Shown here: positions 10,434 through 20,460 of the stretch, one piece after another
How positions within the stretch are numbered: the stretch's first letter is position 1
Layout: each line of letters begins with the position of its first letter
Source: Lucinisca nassula
Taxonomy: Eukaryota > Mollusca > Bivalvia > Lucinida > Lucinidae
Direction of reading: 5' to 3'
Assembly (NCBI GenBank): GCA_963580285.1
Contig: OY757015.1
Coordinates: 129,114,188 to 129,178,187 of the forward strand
DNA length: 64,000 nucleotides
Position numbers and translations under genes: made by a program
The notes under the pieces: model-generated
The model's input: the letters and a program-made list of their open reading frames with translations, nothing else
Databases searched by the model: none
What the model was told of the DNA's origin: nothing

Positions 10434-10846
10434 ATACTGAAAAAATTCTAAAAATTCAAACACCTTGAGGACTTGTAATTCTGTAAAATGTTCTGCAAAT
10501 TTGTTTAACCTTTACCCTGCTGTAGGCGACAAGCCCTATCTTTGCAAACAGTGTAGATCCAGATCAGATGGCTTCTGAAGAAGCCATCTGATCAGGATCT
10601 ACACAGTTTGACATTCAGTTTATGAATATGTAGAAATAAGCTGCATCAAGTAATCTGATTGGTTCAAAGTCAGAAATGAGTGTGGCTTAATTGAATATTC
10701 AGCAGGTTAAAGGTTAACAATCCTGCAAGGAGTCCAAAAGTTGCAAACACAATGGCAAATAGTGTAGACCCTGATCAGACTGCTCCTTCAGGGTCTGCCC
10801 TTTGCTTAGGCCTATCTCTCTCAATACATAGGATAATTACGGTAAT
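10434..10846 (+). mobile_element. MITE family B interrupted by a family A MITE
   Basis: The left half (AAAATTCTAAAAATTCAAACACC, GGACTTGTAATTCTG) and the right half (AATCCTGCAAGGAGTCC, AGACTGCTCCTTCAGGG, GGATAATTACGGTA) are two parts of one family B copy. They are separated by the TTAA-flanked element at 10509-10713. The palindrome's right arm is partly deleted. Confidence 0.75.
10509..10713. mobile_element. MITE family A nested in MITE B
   Basis: TTAA at 10505-10508 and 10714-10717, with ends CCTTTACCCTGCTG and CAGGTTAAAGG. The central GATCAGATGGCTTC palindrome is intact. The other B copies in the window are continuous at this point, so this is a younger insertion at a TTAA target. Confidence 0.8.
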
Positions 10847-10873
10847 TGAAAAACCACTATTTAATATTTTCAG

Positions 10874-11265
10874 ACTTACAGAAGACAATGAACCTTGCAA
10901 CTGACTTTGGTGCCACACTGTACACTGGTGGTCCCCAGCCTCCCCATCCACCAAACAGAGAGGCTGAGAGCCAGCTCAGTCACATGAGAGGCACTTTGAA
11001 TCAGACACCAGTGAAACAACCAATGACAGCAATGCCTTATGGTCATATGATGCAGTATGGACCAATGGGAAGAGTTTCACCCGTGGTTGCCATGCAACAG
11101 CCTCCAGCTGTGATGCCTATGCAGTCTGCTGGTGCTATGATGGGTATGCCACCCTACATGATGGGAATGGGTGCCTTTGGGTTCCCACAAGTTGGTGGAT
11201 TATCTTCCGGGGCTGGGCTGTCACAGACTGGAAAAAAGATTCATTCACCAAGCTACTATGTTAGG
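10874..11265 (+). CDS. Kidins220: Kidins220 exon c, Met/Pro/Gly-rich linker
   Basis: The acceptor TATTTTCAG ends at 10873 and the donor GTAGGT starts at 11266. The first two bases complete the codon opened at 10131, and the exon ends in phase 0, matching the acceptor at 15206. It encodes ~131 residues that open with LQKTMNLATDFG and then become low-complexity: GGPQPPHPP, AMPYGHMMQYGPMG, MMGMPPYMMGMGAFG. This occupies the place of the vertebrate proline-rich linker between the KAP and SAM-like parts, which has SH3-ligand function there. PxxP-type stretches are visible, but no partner can be assigned here. Confidence 0.88.
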
Positions 11266-11580
11266 GTAGGTTGTTACTTTTAATTAACTCAAGACTTTAC
11301 AGTGTTTTTCTTAAGGATAATTTGTCTCTCGGTTCACAGGACCAGCTTACAAGTAGTAATAATTTATTTTGATTAAAATTACATAAAACATAAAACACAC
11401 ATAAAAAAGGACATACATAAAATGTACGTAAAATGAGAGCTAAATGTCTTGTAATTAGTACCATGGTTAACACAAAAAAGTAAATGAAAACCACTCTGAG
11501 TCAACTTATTTCATTGTGGTACAGTAACATCTATCTACTGATTTGACACTATGTCAACTGCTTCACTACTTTTGCCATAT
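11266..11580 (+). other. intron stretch without recognised feature
   Basis: AT-rich sequence after the donor. No repeat family, ORF or RNA gene could be supported. Confidence 0.4.
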
Positions 11581-11807
11581 TCTGGGTCCAGTTGTTCAAA
11601 GCATGGTTAGCTTAATGAGCTCACTTGTTGTCAAATTGGTAACTGTTCTAGTAAGAACAATATCTATTACTGGGATAATTTTGTTGAAAATTGATGGCAG
11701 CTTTTGCATTTGCAAAATTGTGTATTTGCCATATCTAATGATCAGAGTTTCAACGACATGTTGACTAATACACTGTTAGTTTTGAACAACTGACCCCAGA
11801 TGTTTCA
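11581..11807. mobile_element. MITE family G
   Basis: The left end is TCTGGGTCCAGTTGTTCAAA and the right end is TTTTGAACAACTGACCCCAGA, a near-perfect inverted repeat. The interior is ~185 bp, AT-rich and non-coding. A second full copy, split by a Helitron-like element, lies at 16643-18423. Confidence 0.8.
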
Positions 11808-11824
11808 TGATAGCATATCCTTAA

Positions 11825-12029
11825 CCCTTGTTCTGCTGAGCCCGGATATGCCTTTTCTTTGAAACAATGTAGATCCAGATCAGATGGCTTCTGAAGAAGC
11901 CATCTGATCAGGAACTACATTGTTTGTCATTCAGATTGTGAATTTGTTGTAATAATTTGCTACAGGTAATCTGATTGGTTGATAATCGGTAGTGGGTGTG
12001 GCATATATGAATATTCAGCAGGACAAAGG
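11825..12029. mobile_element. MITE family A
   Basis: TTAA at 11821-11824 and 12030-12033, with ends CCCTTGTTCTGCTG and CAGCAGGACAAAGG. The central palindrome GATCAGATGGCTTC...GAAGCCATCTGATC is intact. Confidence 0.8.
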
Positions 12030-12063
12030 TTAAGAAGCTATTCACAACTAGCAGAGGCATTTT

Positions 12064-14866
12064 TAGCTCAGTGAAGCTGCAGGTCAGCTTATGCAGAGGC
12101 CTGTTGTCCATTGTCTGTCCATCGTCCGTTGTTAGCTTTCCACATTTTTGATATCTGCTCCAACCGGAAGTCAGATTAAGCTGATACTTGGTGGTAGCCA
12201 TCATATAATTCTTCAAACGACATCTCCCAAATCAAAGATGAAGTTCAGCTGAAACTTGATGGGAGACATCGGGGTGACATGGAGATTCAGATTTGCTAAA
12301 ATCGTTCCGTTTGCATATCCAATATGGCCGCTATCTTGAAATTCTTCAAACGACATCTCCTCCCACACCAAAGGTCAAATTGAGCTGAAACTTGATGGGA
12401 GACATCGGGGTGACATGGACATTCACATTTGCTAAAGTTGTTCCATTCGGCTATCCAAGATGGCCGTCATGGTGCCCATCTTGAAATTCTTCAAACAACA
12501 TTTCCTGCCAAACCAATGTTCAAATTGAGTTGAAAGTTGATGAGAGGCATCAGGATGACATGGAGATTCAGATTTGCTAAAAATGTTCCATTCCGACATC
12601 CAAGATGGCCGTTATGGTGGTCATCTTGAAATTATTCAAACGATATCTCCTCCCGAGCCAAAGTTAGAATTGAGCTGAAACTTGATGGGAGGCATCGGGG
12701 TGACATGGAGATTCAGATTTGCTTAAGTCGATCCATTCCAATATCCATGATGGCCACCATGGTGGCCATCTTGAAATTCTTCAAATGACATCTCCTCCCG
12801 AACCAAAGGTCGAATCGAACAGAAACATGATGGGAGGCATTGGGGTGACATGGAGATTCAGATTTGCTAAGATCATTCCATTCGGATCAGGGCTCGAGAA
12901 ACTGAAGAATCCAAATCGGTCCAGCCAGATTTCGCCAAAAAATTACGGAAATTGCCGATCGGTTTCGGTAATTTCCGTAAACTCAGTTGGCGATTTTCAA
13001 TTTCAAAATGTGTTATTAGCGTAACGAATGACATACCGATGTTGCTCTTACACTTGTCAACGGATATGAGCACCAGTATCTTGATCATAAACAACAATTA
13101 TTGCTCACATCGTTCAGATTTCATCTACTTTCATTTTCTACGCCAGATTTCATCTACCTTCATTTTCCCAATATCCGGGTCACTCAGAACCTGAAGACCG
13201 CTAAAGGGAAACAACCGACTTGGGGCAGTAAAAGACCAGTTCGATGGTCACTATATTTTTTCCCCCTTTTTAAAACCTTTAAAATATTTCTCTTATTTCA
13301 TGCATTTTATTTTGCCCAAATTGCTTTGTTTACAAATGGCGACAACGTGCAGCAACGTGGTCGGAAAATGACGTCATACGGTTTCCGTTTACACAATACA
13401 CATTAATGCAGTCAAGGACGTCAGCCACACACCTGTTTTAAGTGATTGATTTTAATAGAGCGTATTTCTAAAAAAATCGTTTTGAACGGGTTAAAAAATC
13501 GAAAAACATTTCTTTACTCTCGAAACAAAACATGGCCGAACGAGAGTCATTGAAAATCTTACATGGCCGAACCGTGTTTAAAAGAATATAAATACATATT
13601 TCACGATTACACAAGCCTGAAACAAATCGCTTTGTCTACAAATGACGTGGTTTATGTTATTGGTTTCAATGGAGCGTATTCTTAAATAAAAATATCGTTT
13701 AGAATGGGTGAAATAAAGCATTTTCCCTTGAAGGCATAACACGCAATGTTCAGACATGACAGGTGTGTATTGAAAATTGCGCCCTGTGAAAAAATATATA
13801 TATATATTCAAATACCGGTTCTATAGTATGCCATAAATTAATGACTTGTCTAAACAAACTAGTGTATGTCCTGCATTTATTGACCTTATTTTCTCACCTT
13901 GCCAGCTTGCCGATAACGCCTCAGGCCAGTTTTCACGGATTAATAATTTTGACACACAGGTCAAATTGCGCTCACCCAAGTGGACAGCTCAGATTACATG
14001 ATTTTGACACGCGGATCAAATTTCGCTGGGATAAGATCAAAGACCCCGACGTGGACTTGTCCGATTTTCACCTAGTTAGATAATGAACCAGTCTAACACC
14101 TTGCGCTTCAGGCATATTTGTGTACTTGCTTGGATTGTCAATGGAAAAAGGTCAGTTTGTTTTACAAAATAACGGCTTGGCGAAAATTTTCGAACCGATT
14201 TTTTTGAAAATTTTAATAAATTATGGACCGATTTTTTAGTCTTCTTTTCCAGTTAAAATCGGTTCAGTAAGCCCAAAATCGGTCCAGGACCGGGAAACCG
14301 GCATTTTCTCGAGCCCTGATTCGGATGTCCTGAAATTCTTCAAATGACATCTCCTTCCAAACCAAAAGTTGTCAGCTGAAACTTGACGGGAGGCATCAGG
14401 ATGACATGGAGATTCCGATTTGCTAAAAACGCTCCATTCCGATATCCAAGATGGCCACCATGGTGCCCATCTTGAAATTCTTCAATCGACATCTCCTCCT
14501 AAACCAAAGGTAAAATTGAGCTTAAACTTGATGGGAGGCATCAGGGTGACATGGAGATTCGGATTTGCAAAAATCCTTCCGTTCCAATATCCATTCTTCA
14601 AACAACATCTCCTCCTGAACCAAAGGTCAAATCGATCTGAAACTTGATGGGAGGCATAAGGGTGACATGGAGTTTCAGATTTGCTACAATCGTTCTGTTC
14701 TGATATCCAAGATGGCCGATTTGGCAGCCATCTTCAAATTCTTCTAGCATCACCTCCTCTCAGATTCAGAATTGCTAAAGGCAATGTGATCTGATAGACA
14801 AAGGCGCAGTGTAATATATGATCAGCCTCATCCAGGTGAGCGATTCTGGCCCACTTGGGCCTCTAG
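12064..14866 (+). mobile_element. Helitron-like element H4 with ~150-bp core, split by a hAT element
   Basis: It starts with TAGCTCAGTGAAGC and a (GTCC/GTCT)n stretch (12108-12133). Degenerate units follow with AAACTTGATGGGAGRCATC, GACATGGAGATTCAGATTTGC, ATCCAAGATGGCC and TTGAAATTCTTCAAACGAC. It ends in the hairpin GGCCCACTTGGGCC followed by CTAG|T (14863-14867). The array is interrupted by the element at 12888-14318. It lies in the last Kidins220 intron. Confidence 0.75.
12888..14318. mobile_element. non-autonomous hAT-like element, 1,431 bp
   Basis: A perfect terminal inverted repeat (CAGGGCTCGAGAAA and TTTCTCGAGCCCTG) lies between perfect 8-bp duplications ATTCGGAT (12880-12887 and 14319-14326). 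CAGGG-type ends with 8-bp duplication are diagnostic of hAT elements. Subterminal AATCGGT(C/T)CA motifs occur near both ends. No transposase is recognisable. One short frame at 13841-14083 is open but matches nothing I know. Confidence 0.88.
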
Positions 14867-15206
14867 TCAAACATTTGTTCCTTGGTATTTAAAGAGAAAA
14901 TAAGGCTTGACAATGGTTGGGGTTTTTATATTTATCGGCCGGACAAATTTAATGCTCAGTTCAGTGGAGCTTGTAAAAAATATTATAAGTGTGGCCAAAG
15001 GTCACCAGAAGTGAGAATGGATAGTTGAATGCTTTTTCTCTCGAGCAACTCTTTTTCTTTCACCCTCCACTGTTGAAAATTGCTGAAACATGTGTGATAT
15101 ACATGTCATGAAACTGTTCTAACCTAAATTAATAAATAAAAAATGCTATATAAAAGCTCAGAATTGAAATTCATTTCCTGTAAACAACTATTTGTTTATT
15201 TTTCAG
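14867..15206 (+). other. last intron 3' part and acceptor
   Basis: No repeat recognised. The sequence ends with the acceptor TTTATTTTTCAG (15195-15206) for the last Kidins220 exon. Confidence 0.6.
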
Positions 15207-16625
15207 GGCTTTAAAGATGAAGTGCTCAGCAAAATGTCAACTCATGAAGTTTCATCCATCTTATCACGAGTAGACGGTCTGAATATACATCAGCTTCCTT
15301 CATATCAACAGAGTGTAGAGGAAAATAATATTAATGGAATGGTGTTAAGTCAGTGTGAACTTGATGAACTAGGAAAAGTTTTAGGAATGAAATTTGGAGA
15401 TTGGCAACTTTTCAAGACTGTTATTTTATCCTTACGTGAAGCTGAGGAAACAGCACAGAATGGTGCTGCAGAAGTAGAAACAGATGTAGGTCACCACACC
15501 CATCGAAATAGGACAAATAGTGTCTTGTCAACAAAATCAATACATTTTCAAGATGTAGAGAATTCAGAAAGTTCAGCATCAGCTATACAGTCAGATTCTT
15601 CAAGAACAAGAATAAGTTATAATCCACAGGTCAGTGTTGAAACACAACAGCATGATAGTTCAGAACCAGGTGTAGTGTTTGATATAATCCAGGAAGACCC
15701 TGAGTCCCCACCTAGGAATAAATTATTGAAACGGAATGACAGTGTTGTTGCAGAACTGATGTATGAGTCAGGATTACTAAGGCAAGCCATGCAGAGTTTT
15801 GCTGAAGAAGATGAAGGGGAAGAGGAACATATGGTAGAAATAGAAGAGAAACCATCTTCAAAGAGACGAGGTTTACCTGTTCAGTTCTCCCTGACATCTC
15901 AGCATAGTGATCCAGATCATAACCATTTTGAGGAGAACCAAAATGCTTTTTATGATCATGATAGTTCTGAATTTGATCCCTTACTGTCAAGGAGGCAGTC
16001 TGATGTAGAAATTCGTTTTCATGATGAAAATGTTATGGGCAGCCCAAAACCAATTCTTAAAAAGCCAAAACATAATGTGAGTGGCTCCCAGGTATCCCTG
16101 ACAAAGGTTCAGTACCTGTCTGGTACTGACATCGCTGGATCAGAACCAGATTTAAGTTCAATGAAACAAGTGAAAACTCCAGATTTACTTCATACAGATA
16201 AGTCTATTTCTCTGTCATCGACAGGATTTGCAGCAGCAAGTGATCATCAGCGACCGTCACTAGTATCAAGTAAGGACACCAGTAGAGATTCGTTGGCAGT
16301 AGTTAATGAAATATATGAAGCTCATCCAAGAAGACCTGACTCAAGCGCCAGCTCTGAGAAGGGATCCTCACAAAAAATGCTTGCTATGTCAATTGAAGAA
16401 AGCATAAGACAATTTACTTTGCATCATGCAACGAGTCTTAGTGGAAGTGATAGATCTCCTTCCCTTGACCTCAGAACACCTTCATTTGACGAACCTTCTG
16501 TGTCCTCTAGTACAAGTTCTTTCAGACATGATAGTGACAGATTACAAATTTTTGAAGAAGGGGACGTAACTGTTAAAAGACCAGAAAAATCTGAAAAACC
16601 TGCCAACTCTGAATCTTTCTTTTAA
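15207..16625 (+). CDS. Kidins220: Kidins220 last exon: SAM-like KIM domain, acidic Ser-rich tail, PDZ ligand
   Basis: This phase-0 exon of 472 codons ends in TAA (16623-16625). Residues ~9-82 form the SAM-like domain (EVSSILSRVDGL, NNINGMVLSQCELDEL, MKFGDWQLFKTVILSLRE), which in vertebrates mediates protein interactions. The FGDW and NINGxVLxQC cores are intact. After it comes a long Ser/Glu/Asp-rich, probably disordered region with an acidic run (EEDEGEEEH) and basic KKPKH and SSKRRG patches. The last residues SESFF fit a class I PDZ ligand (S-x-hydrophobic), like the C terminus of vertebrate Kidins220, which binds syntrophin. The C-terminal half of the tail could not be aligned from memory. 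Confidence 0.93.
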   Translation, partial: GFKDEVLSKMSTHEVSSILSRVDGLNIHQLPSYQQSVEENNINGMVLSQCELDELGKVLGMKFGDWQLFKTVILSLREAEETAQNGAAEVETDVGHHTHRNRTNSVLSTKSIHFQDVENSESSASAIQSDSSRTRISYNPQVSVETQQHDSSEPGVVFDIIQEDPESPPRNKLLKRNDSVVAELMYESGLLRQAMQSFAEEDEGEEEHMVEIEEKPSSKRRGLPVQFSLTSQHSDPDHNHFEENQNAFYDHDSSEFDPLLSRRQSDVEIRFHDENVMGSPKPILKKPKHNVSGSQVSLTKVQYLSGTDIAGSEPDLSSMKQVKTPDLLHTDKSISLSSTGFAAASDHQRPSLVSSKDTSRDSLAVVNEIYEAHPRRPDSSASSEKGSSQKMLAMSIEESIRQFTLHHATSLSGSDRSPSLDLRTPSFDEPSVSSSTSSFRHDSDRLQIFEEGDVTVKRPEKSEKPANSESFF

Positions 16626-16642
16626 CCTTTACATCCTGTCCT

Positions 16643-18423
16643 GGGCCTAGTTGTCCAAAGCATTTTTGGCTTAATGAGCTTGTTAGTGATCAAAATGTTA
16701 AGAGTTCTAGTGATGCTGAAAATATATGAGTTGCTTTTGCAAATGCACAGTTTTTTCAGCAAAATTATTAACATATTTATAGCCCCGCTTTGAAAAAGTG
16801 GGGCTATATTGGATTTGCCATGTCCTTCTGTCATTCCGTAATTCCGTGATTCCGTTAATTTGTGTTGGCTCCATAACTTTGTATCTGCTTAACATATTTT
16901 CATGAAACTTCACACAAATGTTAAACACCATAAGACAATGTGCAGAGTGAAGGAATTATAACTGTGGATTGCCTACTTTTGGAGTTATTGCCCTTTGAAC
17001 ATTTTCCGTGATTCCGTTAATTTGTGTTGGCTCCATAACTTTGTATCTGCTTAACATATTTTCATGAAACTTCACACAAATGTTAAACACCATAAGACAA
17101 TGTGCAGAGCGAAGGAATTATAACTGTGGATTGCCTACTTTTGGAGATATTGCCCTTTGAACATTGAAAAATGGCAATTTTAATTGTGTCCGCTTCATAA
17201 CTCGAAAACCTTTTGAGATATTTTTAGGAAACTTCACACAAATGTTAAGCACTATGAGACGATGTGCAGAGCGCAGGAACCATAACTCTGCATTGCTTAT
17301 TTTTGGAGTTATTGCCCTTTGAACATTGAAAAATGGCAATTTTAACAGTGTCCGCTTCATAACTCGAAAACCGTTTGAGATAATTTCATGAAACTTCACA
17401 CAAATGTTAAGCACTATGAGACAATGTGCAGAGCGCAAGAACCATAACTCTGGTTTTCGTATTTTCTGTGTGTCAGTCTGTGTGTCTGTCTGTGTCTGTT
17501 AACAATTTTCGTGTCCGCTCCATAACTTTAAAACCCATTCACATATTTTCATGAAACTTCACACAAACATTAAACACCATGAGATGGTGTGCAGAGTGCA
17601 GGAACAATAACTCTGGATTGCCTAATTTTTTAGTTATTTCCCTTTGAATATTGAAAAATATCAATTTTAGCCGTCTTTGCTCGATAACTCAAAAACCGTT
17701 TGAGATAATTTTATGAAACTTCACACAAATGTAAAGCACCATATTACGTGTGCAGAGCGCAGGAACCCAAACTCTGGATTGTCTACTTTTTCAGTTATAG
17801 GCTTTTGAATATTAAAAAATGGCAATTTTAACTATGTCCGCTCCATAACCGTTTCTGATATTTTCATGAAACTTCAAATAAATGAAAAGCACCTTGAGAT
17901 GATGTGCAGAGTGCAGGAACCATAACTCTGGTTTGCCTACTTTATGAGTTATTGCCCTTTGAACATTTAAAAAGGCAATTTTGACTGTGTCGGCTCCATA
18001 ACTCACAAACCATTTGAGATATTTTCATGACACTTCACACAAGTGTAAAGCACCATGAGACAATGTGCAGAGCGCAGGAACCCTGACTCTGATTTGCCTA
18101 CTTTAGGAGTTATTACCCTTTGAACATTGAAAAATGGAAGATGAAATTTAGTATAAACATGGACATTCTGGTAATGTATCATGCTCATTGAAATGAGGGA
18201 CAAGGGCTCACAACTCTTAGAGTTTTTCCAGATAATGTAAAATTTTCAACAGTTATTTCTTGTTCATAACTGTTTTCTCTGCAGCTTAAATAACTTTCTT
18301 CTCTGACAGCGCTGAAGCGGGGCTATAGTCAGATCCTCTGACAGCTCTAGTTGCTATTAAATTATCAAACTTTTAACAATATGTTAACTAATGACATCAT
18401 TAGTTTTGAACAACTGGACCCAA
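16643..18423. mobile_element. MITE family G split by Helitron-like H5
   Basis: The left end TGGGCCTAGTTGTCCAAAGC and right end TTTTGAACAACTGGACCCA are the family G terminal repeats. Removing 16780-18350 leaves ~210 bp like the copy at 11581. It starts 18 bp after the Kidins220 stop codon, so it probably forms part of the 3' UTR. Confidence 0.75.
16780..18350 (+). mobile_element. Helitron-like element H5 with ~165-bp core
   Basis: It begins with a hairpin AGCCCCGCTTTGAAAAAGTG then GGGCT. About eight core units follow (landmarks CATGAAACTTCACACAAATG, GCAGAGCGCAGGAACCATAA, ATTGCCCTTTGAACATT). It ends with GAAGCGGGGCTATA, a perfect hairpin GTCAGA-TCC-TCTGAC, and CTAG|T (18347-18351). No replicase is encoded. 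Confidence 0.85.
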
Positions 18424-18477
18424 AAGTTGTTAAAGTAGAGACTACAATCTTTGAATTTGGTTATATCTGGATTTGAC

Positions 18478-18572
18478 CAAAATTATACACATAATGACAA
18501 ACAGTGTTGGTCCTGATGAGACGGCTCATTACATGAGCCGTCTCATCTGGATCTACACTGTTTGCATAGGCA
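18478..18572. mobile_element. MITE family F palindrome
   Basis: GACAAACAGTGTTGGTCCTG, GAGACGGCTCATTAC, ATGAGCCGTCTC and GGATCTACACTGTTTGC form a long hairpin. Its outer arm is the core shared with families A, B and E; the inner arm (GGCTCAT) is specific to this family. Terminal repeats were not resolved. Confidence 0.65.
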
Positions 18573-18932
18573 TTTGTATCTTTTATCAGTCTACAGGGTT
18601 GAAACGGTTTTAAAAATCATGTCTATATGTAGGTAGTAATTTTTGAGCCACTGAACACAAACAAAGTTAATTAACAAAATGGATTATGATCAAAGACTGG
18701 GTACATTTAGTGAATGAATACACCTTAGGTGATGGCAACACTTTCAAAAGTATTTGTTTCCCTTGTCTCCGTAGGAGACTGCTATTAAAATGAAAGTATT
18801 TGTCGTAAGAATATGTTCCTGAGGAGCATGAAGTGCTGTTAATGTGTTATCTGGAGTTTTTATGGACGAGAACAAATTTGACCAGGACATGGTGGACATC
18901 TGTATTGGAGTTGTTTCACTCTAGTTCCTTTC
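18573..18932. other. stretch without recognised gene
   Basis: No ORF, RNA gene or repeat family supported. A GGCAACACTTTCAAAAGTAT motif near 18735 resembles the left part of family D but lacks its ends. Confidence 0.35.
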
Positions 18933-18947
18933 ATTTTCTTTAAATAC

Positions 18948-19257
18948 GCCGGCCTCAGTGGCTCAGTCGGATGCGCGTCTGACTGGTGATCAGGAGGACG
19001 CGGGTTCGACCCCCGCCGGGGTCGGCAACATTCTTTCGTGGAGATTGATCATGAAATCTTTTCTACGGTCATTCTCTCCCTTCCGCTGATTCAAGAAGGG
19101 CAGTTGTCAGTTTCTGGCGAAAGAATGTGCACTGTACTGGTTAACCGCCTACGTATAAACCTGCCCAGGAAAGTGATGATAGGTAAACTGACCGGCTCAA
19201 AAATGACCTAAATAGTGTTGACTGGGCCGTGAAACTCCAAAACAAACCAAAACCAAA
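18948..19257 (+). mobile_element. tRNA-derived SINE, family S2, full length
   Basis: The tRNA-like head carries GTGGCTCAGTCGGATGCG (A box) and CGCGGGTTCGACCCCCGCC (B box). A ~230-bp body follows (TTCTTTCGTGGAGAT, CAAGAAGGGCAGTTGTCAG) and a tail TAGTGTTGACTGGGCCGTGA with a C/A-rich end. A perfect 15-bp duplication ATTTTCTTTAAATAC flanks it (18933-18947 and 19258-19272). The head is a retroposon promoter, not a functional tRNA gene. Confidence 0.9.
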
Positions 19258-19383
19258 ATTTTCTTTAAATACAATTGTTGTCTGTGATATTGAGATTCAG
19301 GTTCTGTGTAAATAATACTCTAGAAAATGTAAGTTTACCATAAAAATCCTAAGAATTTGAACACCTGAAGGACTTACTGTAAT

Positions 19384-20052
19384 CACACTGGTAAAGGCAA
19401 GCGCGCAGGGTAAGGAACAAACCCACATGATAAGGAAATTTTTCCGCTCAGGATAAGGAAGAAAATGGCGGAATCGGCATCACATATGCAGGTTTGTTGT
19501 TGTTCTAGATCTCGTATTATTGTTACTTATCAATACGGCTGCTCACATTAGCTTTACGGAAGACACATATTATTCACAAATTTATCTTCGATGGTTCGAA
19601 TTCGACAGTTATAGCCAGTCAAACGGAGAACCGGACACAGTGGAGCTACTCAACCACGAAATCTCATTATTTTACATGAAACGCTCTTCTGGGAAGATGG
19701 CATGCACTTTTTTGTTGGTTGTAGACATGCGCATGATAAATCGGACTGTTGCGAATACGATTTAAGGAAAATGGAAATTGGAAGGCCCACAATGAGAAAT
19801 CCTAGTTCCATTTTCAATACAACGCCCACGGGCAAGGAAATGGATACAACGCATATGATAAGACACAAACTTTTCTGGGGAAAAATGGTAGTTGTATGGT
19901 CGTAGCTGTAGTAAATTTCTACCTCAGATTAGGTTTTCCGATATTAATAATTACTCCTACATAGTTTAAAGCACCATTTGTGACCTTTAGGAAACGTTCA
20001 AAGTTTGTGTGCCTTGTCTTGGCATGCGCATTGCTCTGGTTCTAGCAATATA
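19384..20052 (+). repeat. left long terminal inverted repeat
   Basis: Inverted partner of 23100-23769. It ends inward at GCTCTGGTTCTAGCAATATA. It carries a frame starting ATGGCGGAATCGG at about 19465 that is broken by a stop after ~27 codons, whereas the partner copy stays open. Confidence 0.85.
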
Positions 20053-20149
20053 GTCATCCCCTATGTGGGATAGATGGATTGGGTTCATCGCGATCATGAA
20101 ATAGAGAAATGATATCTATGTCCATGCAGTATTTCTGGTACAAAATTGT

Positions 20150-20445
20150 TCGCCCCCGCCCATCGGGGCTTGAAGAAATAGATGTGCTGCATGATGCTTC
20201 CACGCGGCAGAGCTGAAACCGACCCGCACACGAGTGCTGGTAAACCGCTCAAAGCCTGCCCAGGCAAAGCGGTGCGAGTCAGCCCGACCATGTTTATAAA
20301 CCCTATTGGTTTCATTGGGCGGCGGGGCTTGAGATGTCATTTCATCTCCATGTCGGGAAAAAGTCCCACAAAAATTGGAAGCAACGTCTCCAAAATGACC
20401 TTTACAGTGTTGACGGGGACGTTAAACCTCAAATCAAACAAAAAA
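20150..20445 (+). mobile_element. SINE family S3
   Basis: It starts CGCCCCCGCCCATCGGGGC. The body includes GCTGCATGATGCTTCCACG, CCTGCCCAGGCAAAGCGGTG (a B-box-like GGTGCGAGTC follows) and CTATTGGTTTCATTGGGCG. The tail is TTGACGGGGACGTTAAACCT, then an A-rich end. Imperfect 15-bp duplications CTGGTACAAAATTGT and CTGGTAGAACATTGT flank it. Confidence 0.8.
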
Positions 20446-20460
20446 CTGGTAGAACATTGT

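Noticed and set aside
11268..11283. In-frame stop shortly after the exon ending 11265 as the protein end
   Set aside because: A donor GTAGGT at 11266 splices in phase 0 to the SAM-like exon at 15207, which is conserved in Kidins220.
13841..14083. 80-codon ORF within the hAT-like element as a transposase
   Set aside because: Too short, without a hAT dimerisation motif or DDE signature.
18505..18545. CCTGATGAGACGGCTC as another hammerhead core
   Set aside because: It is part of the MITE F palindrome. No GAAA follows helix II and no cleavage-site helix exists. The same holds at 43340.
18960..19030. Possible tRNA gene with perfect B box
   Set aside because: It is the head of a retroposed SINE with 15-bp target duplications; the same head recurs at 21373 and, reversed, at 21990-22057.
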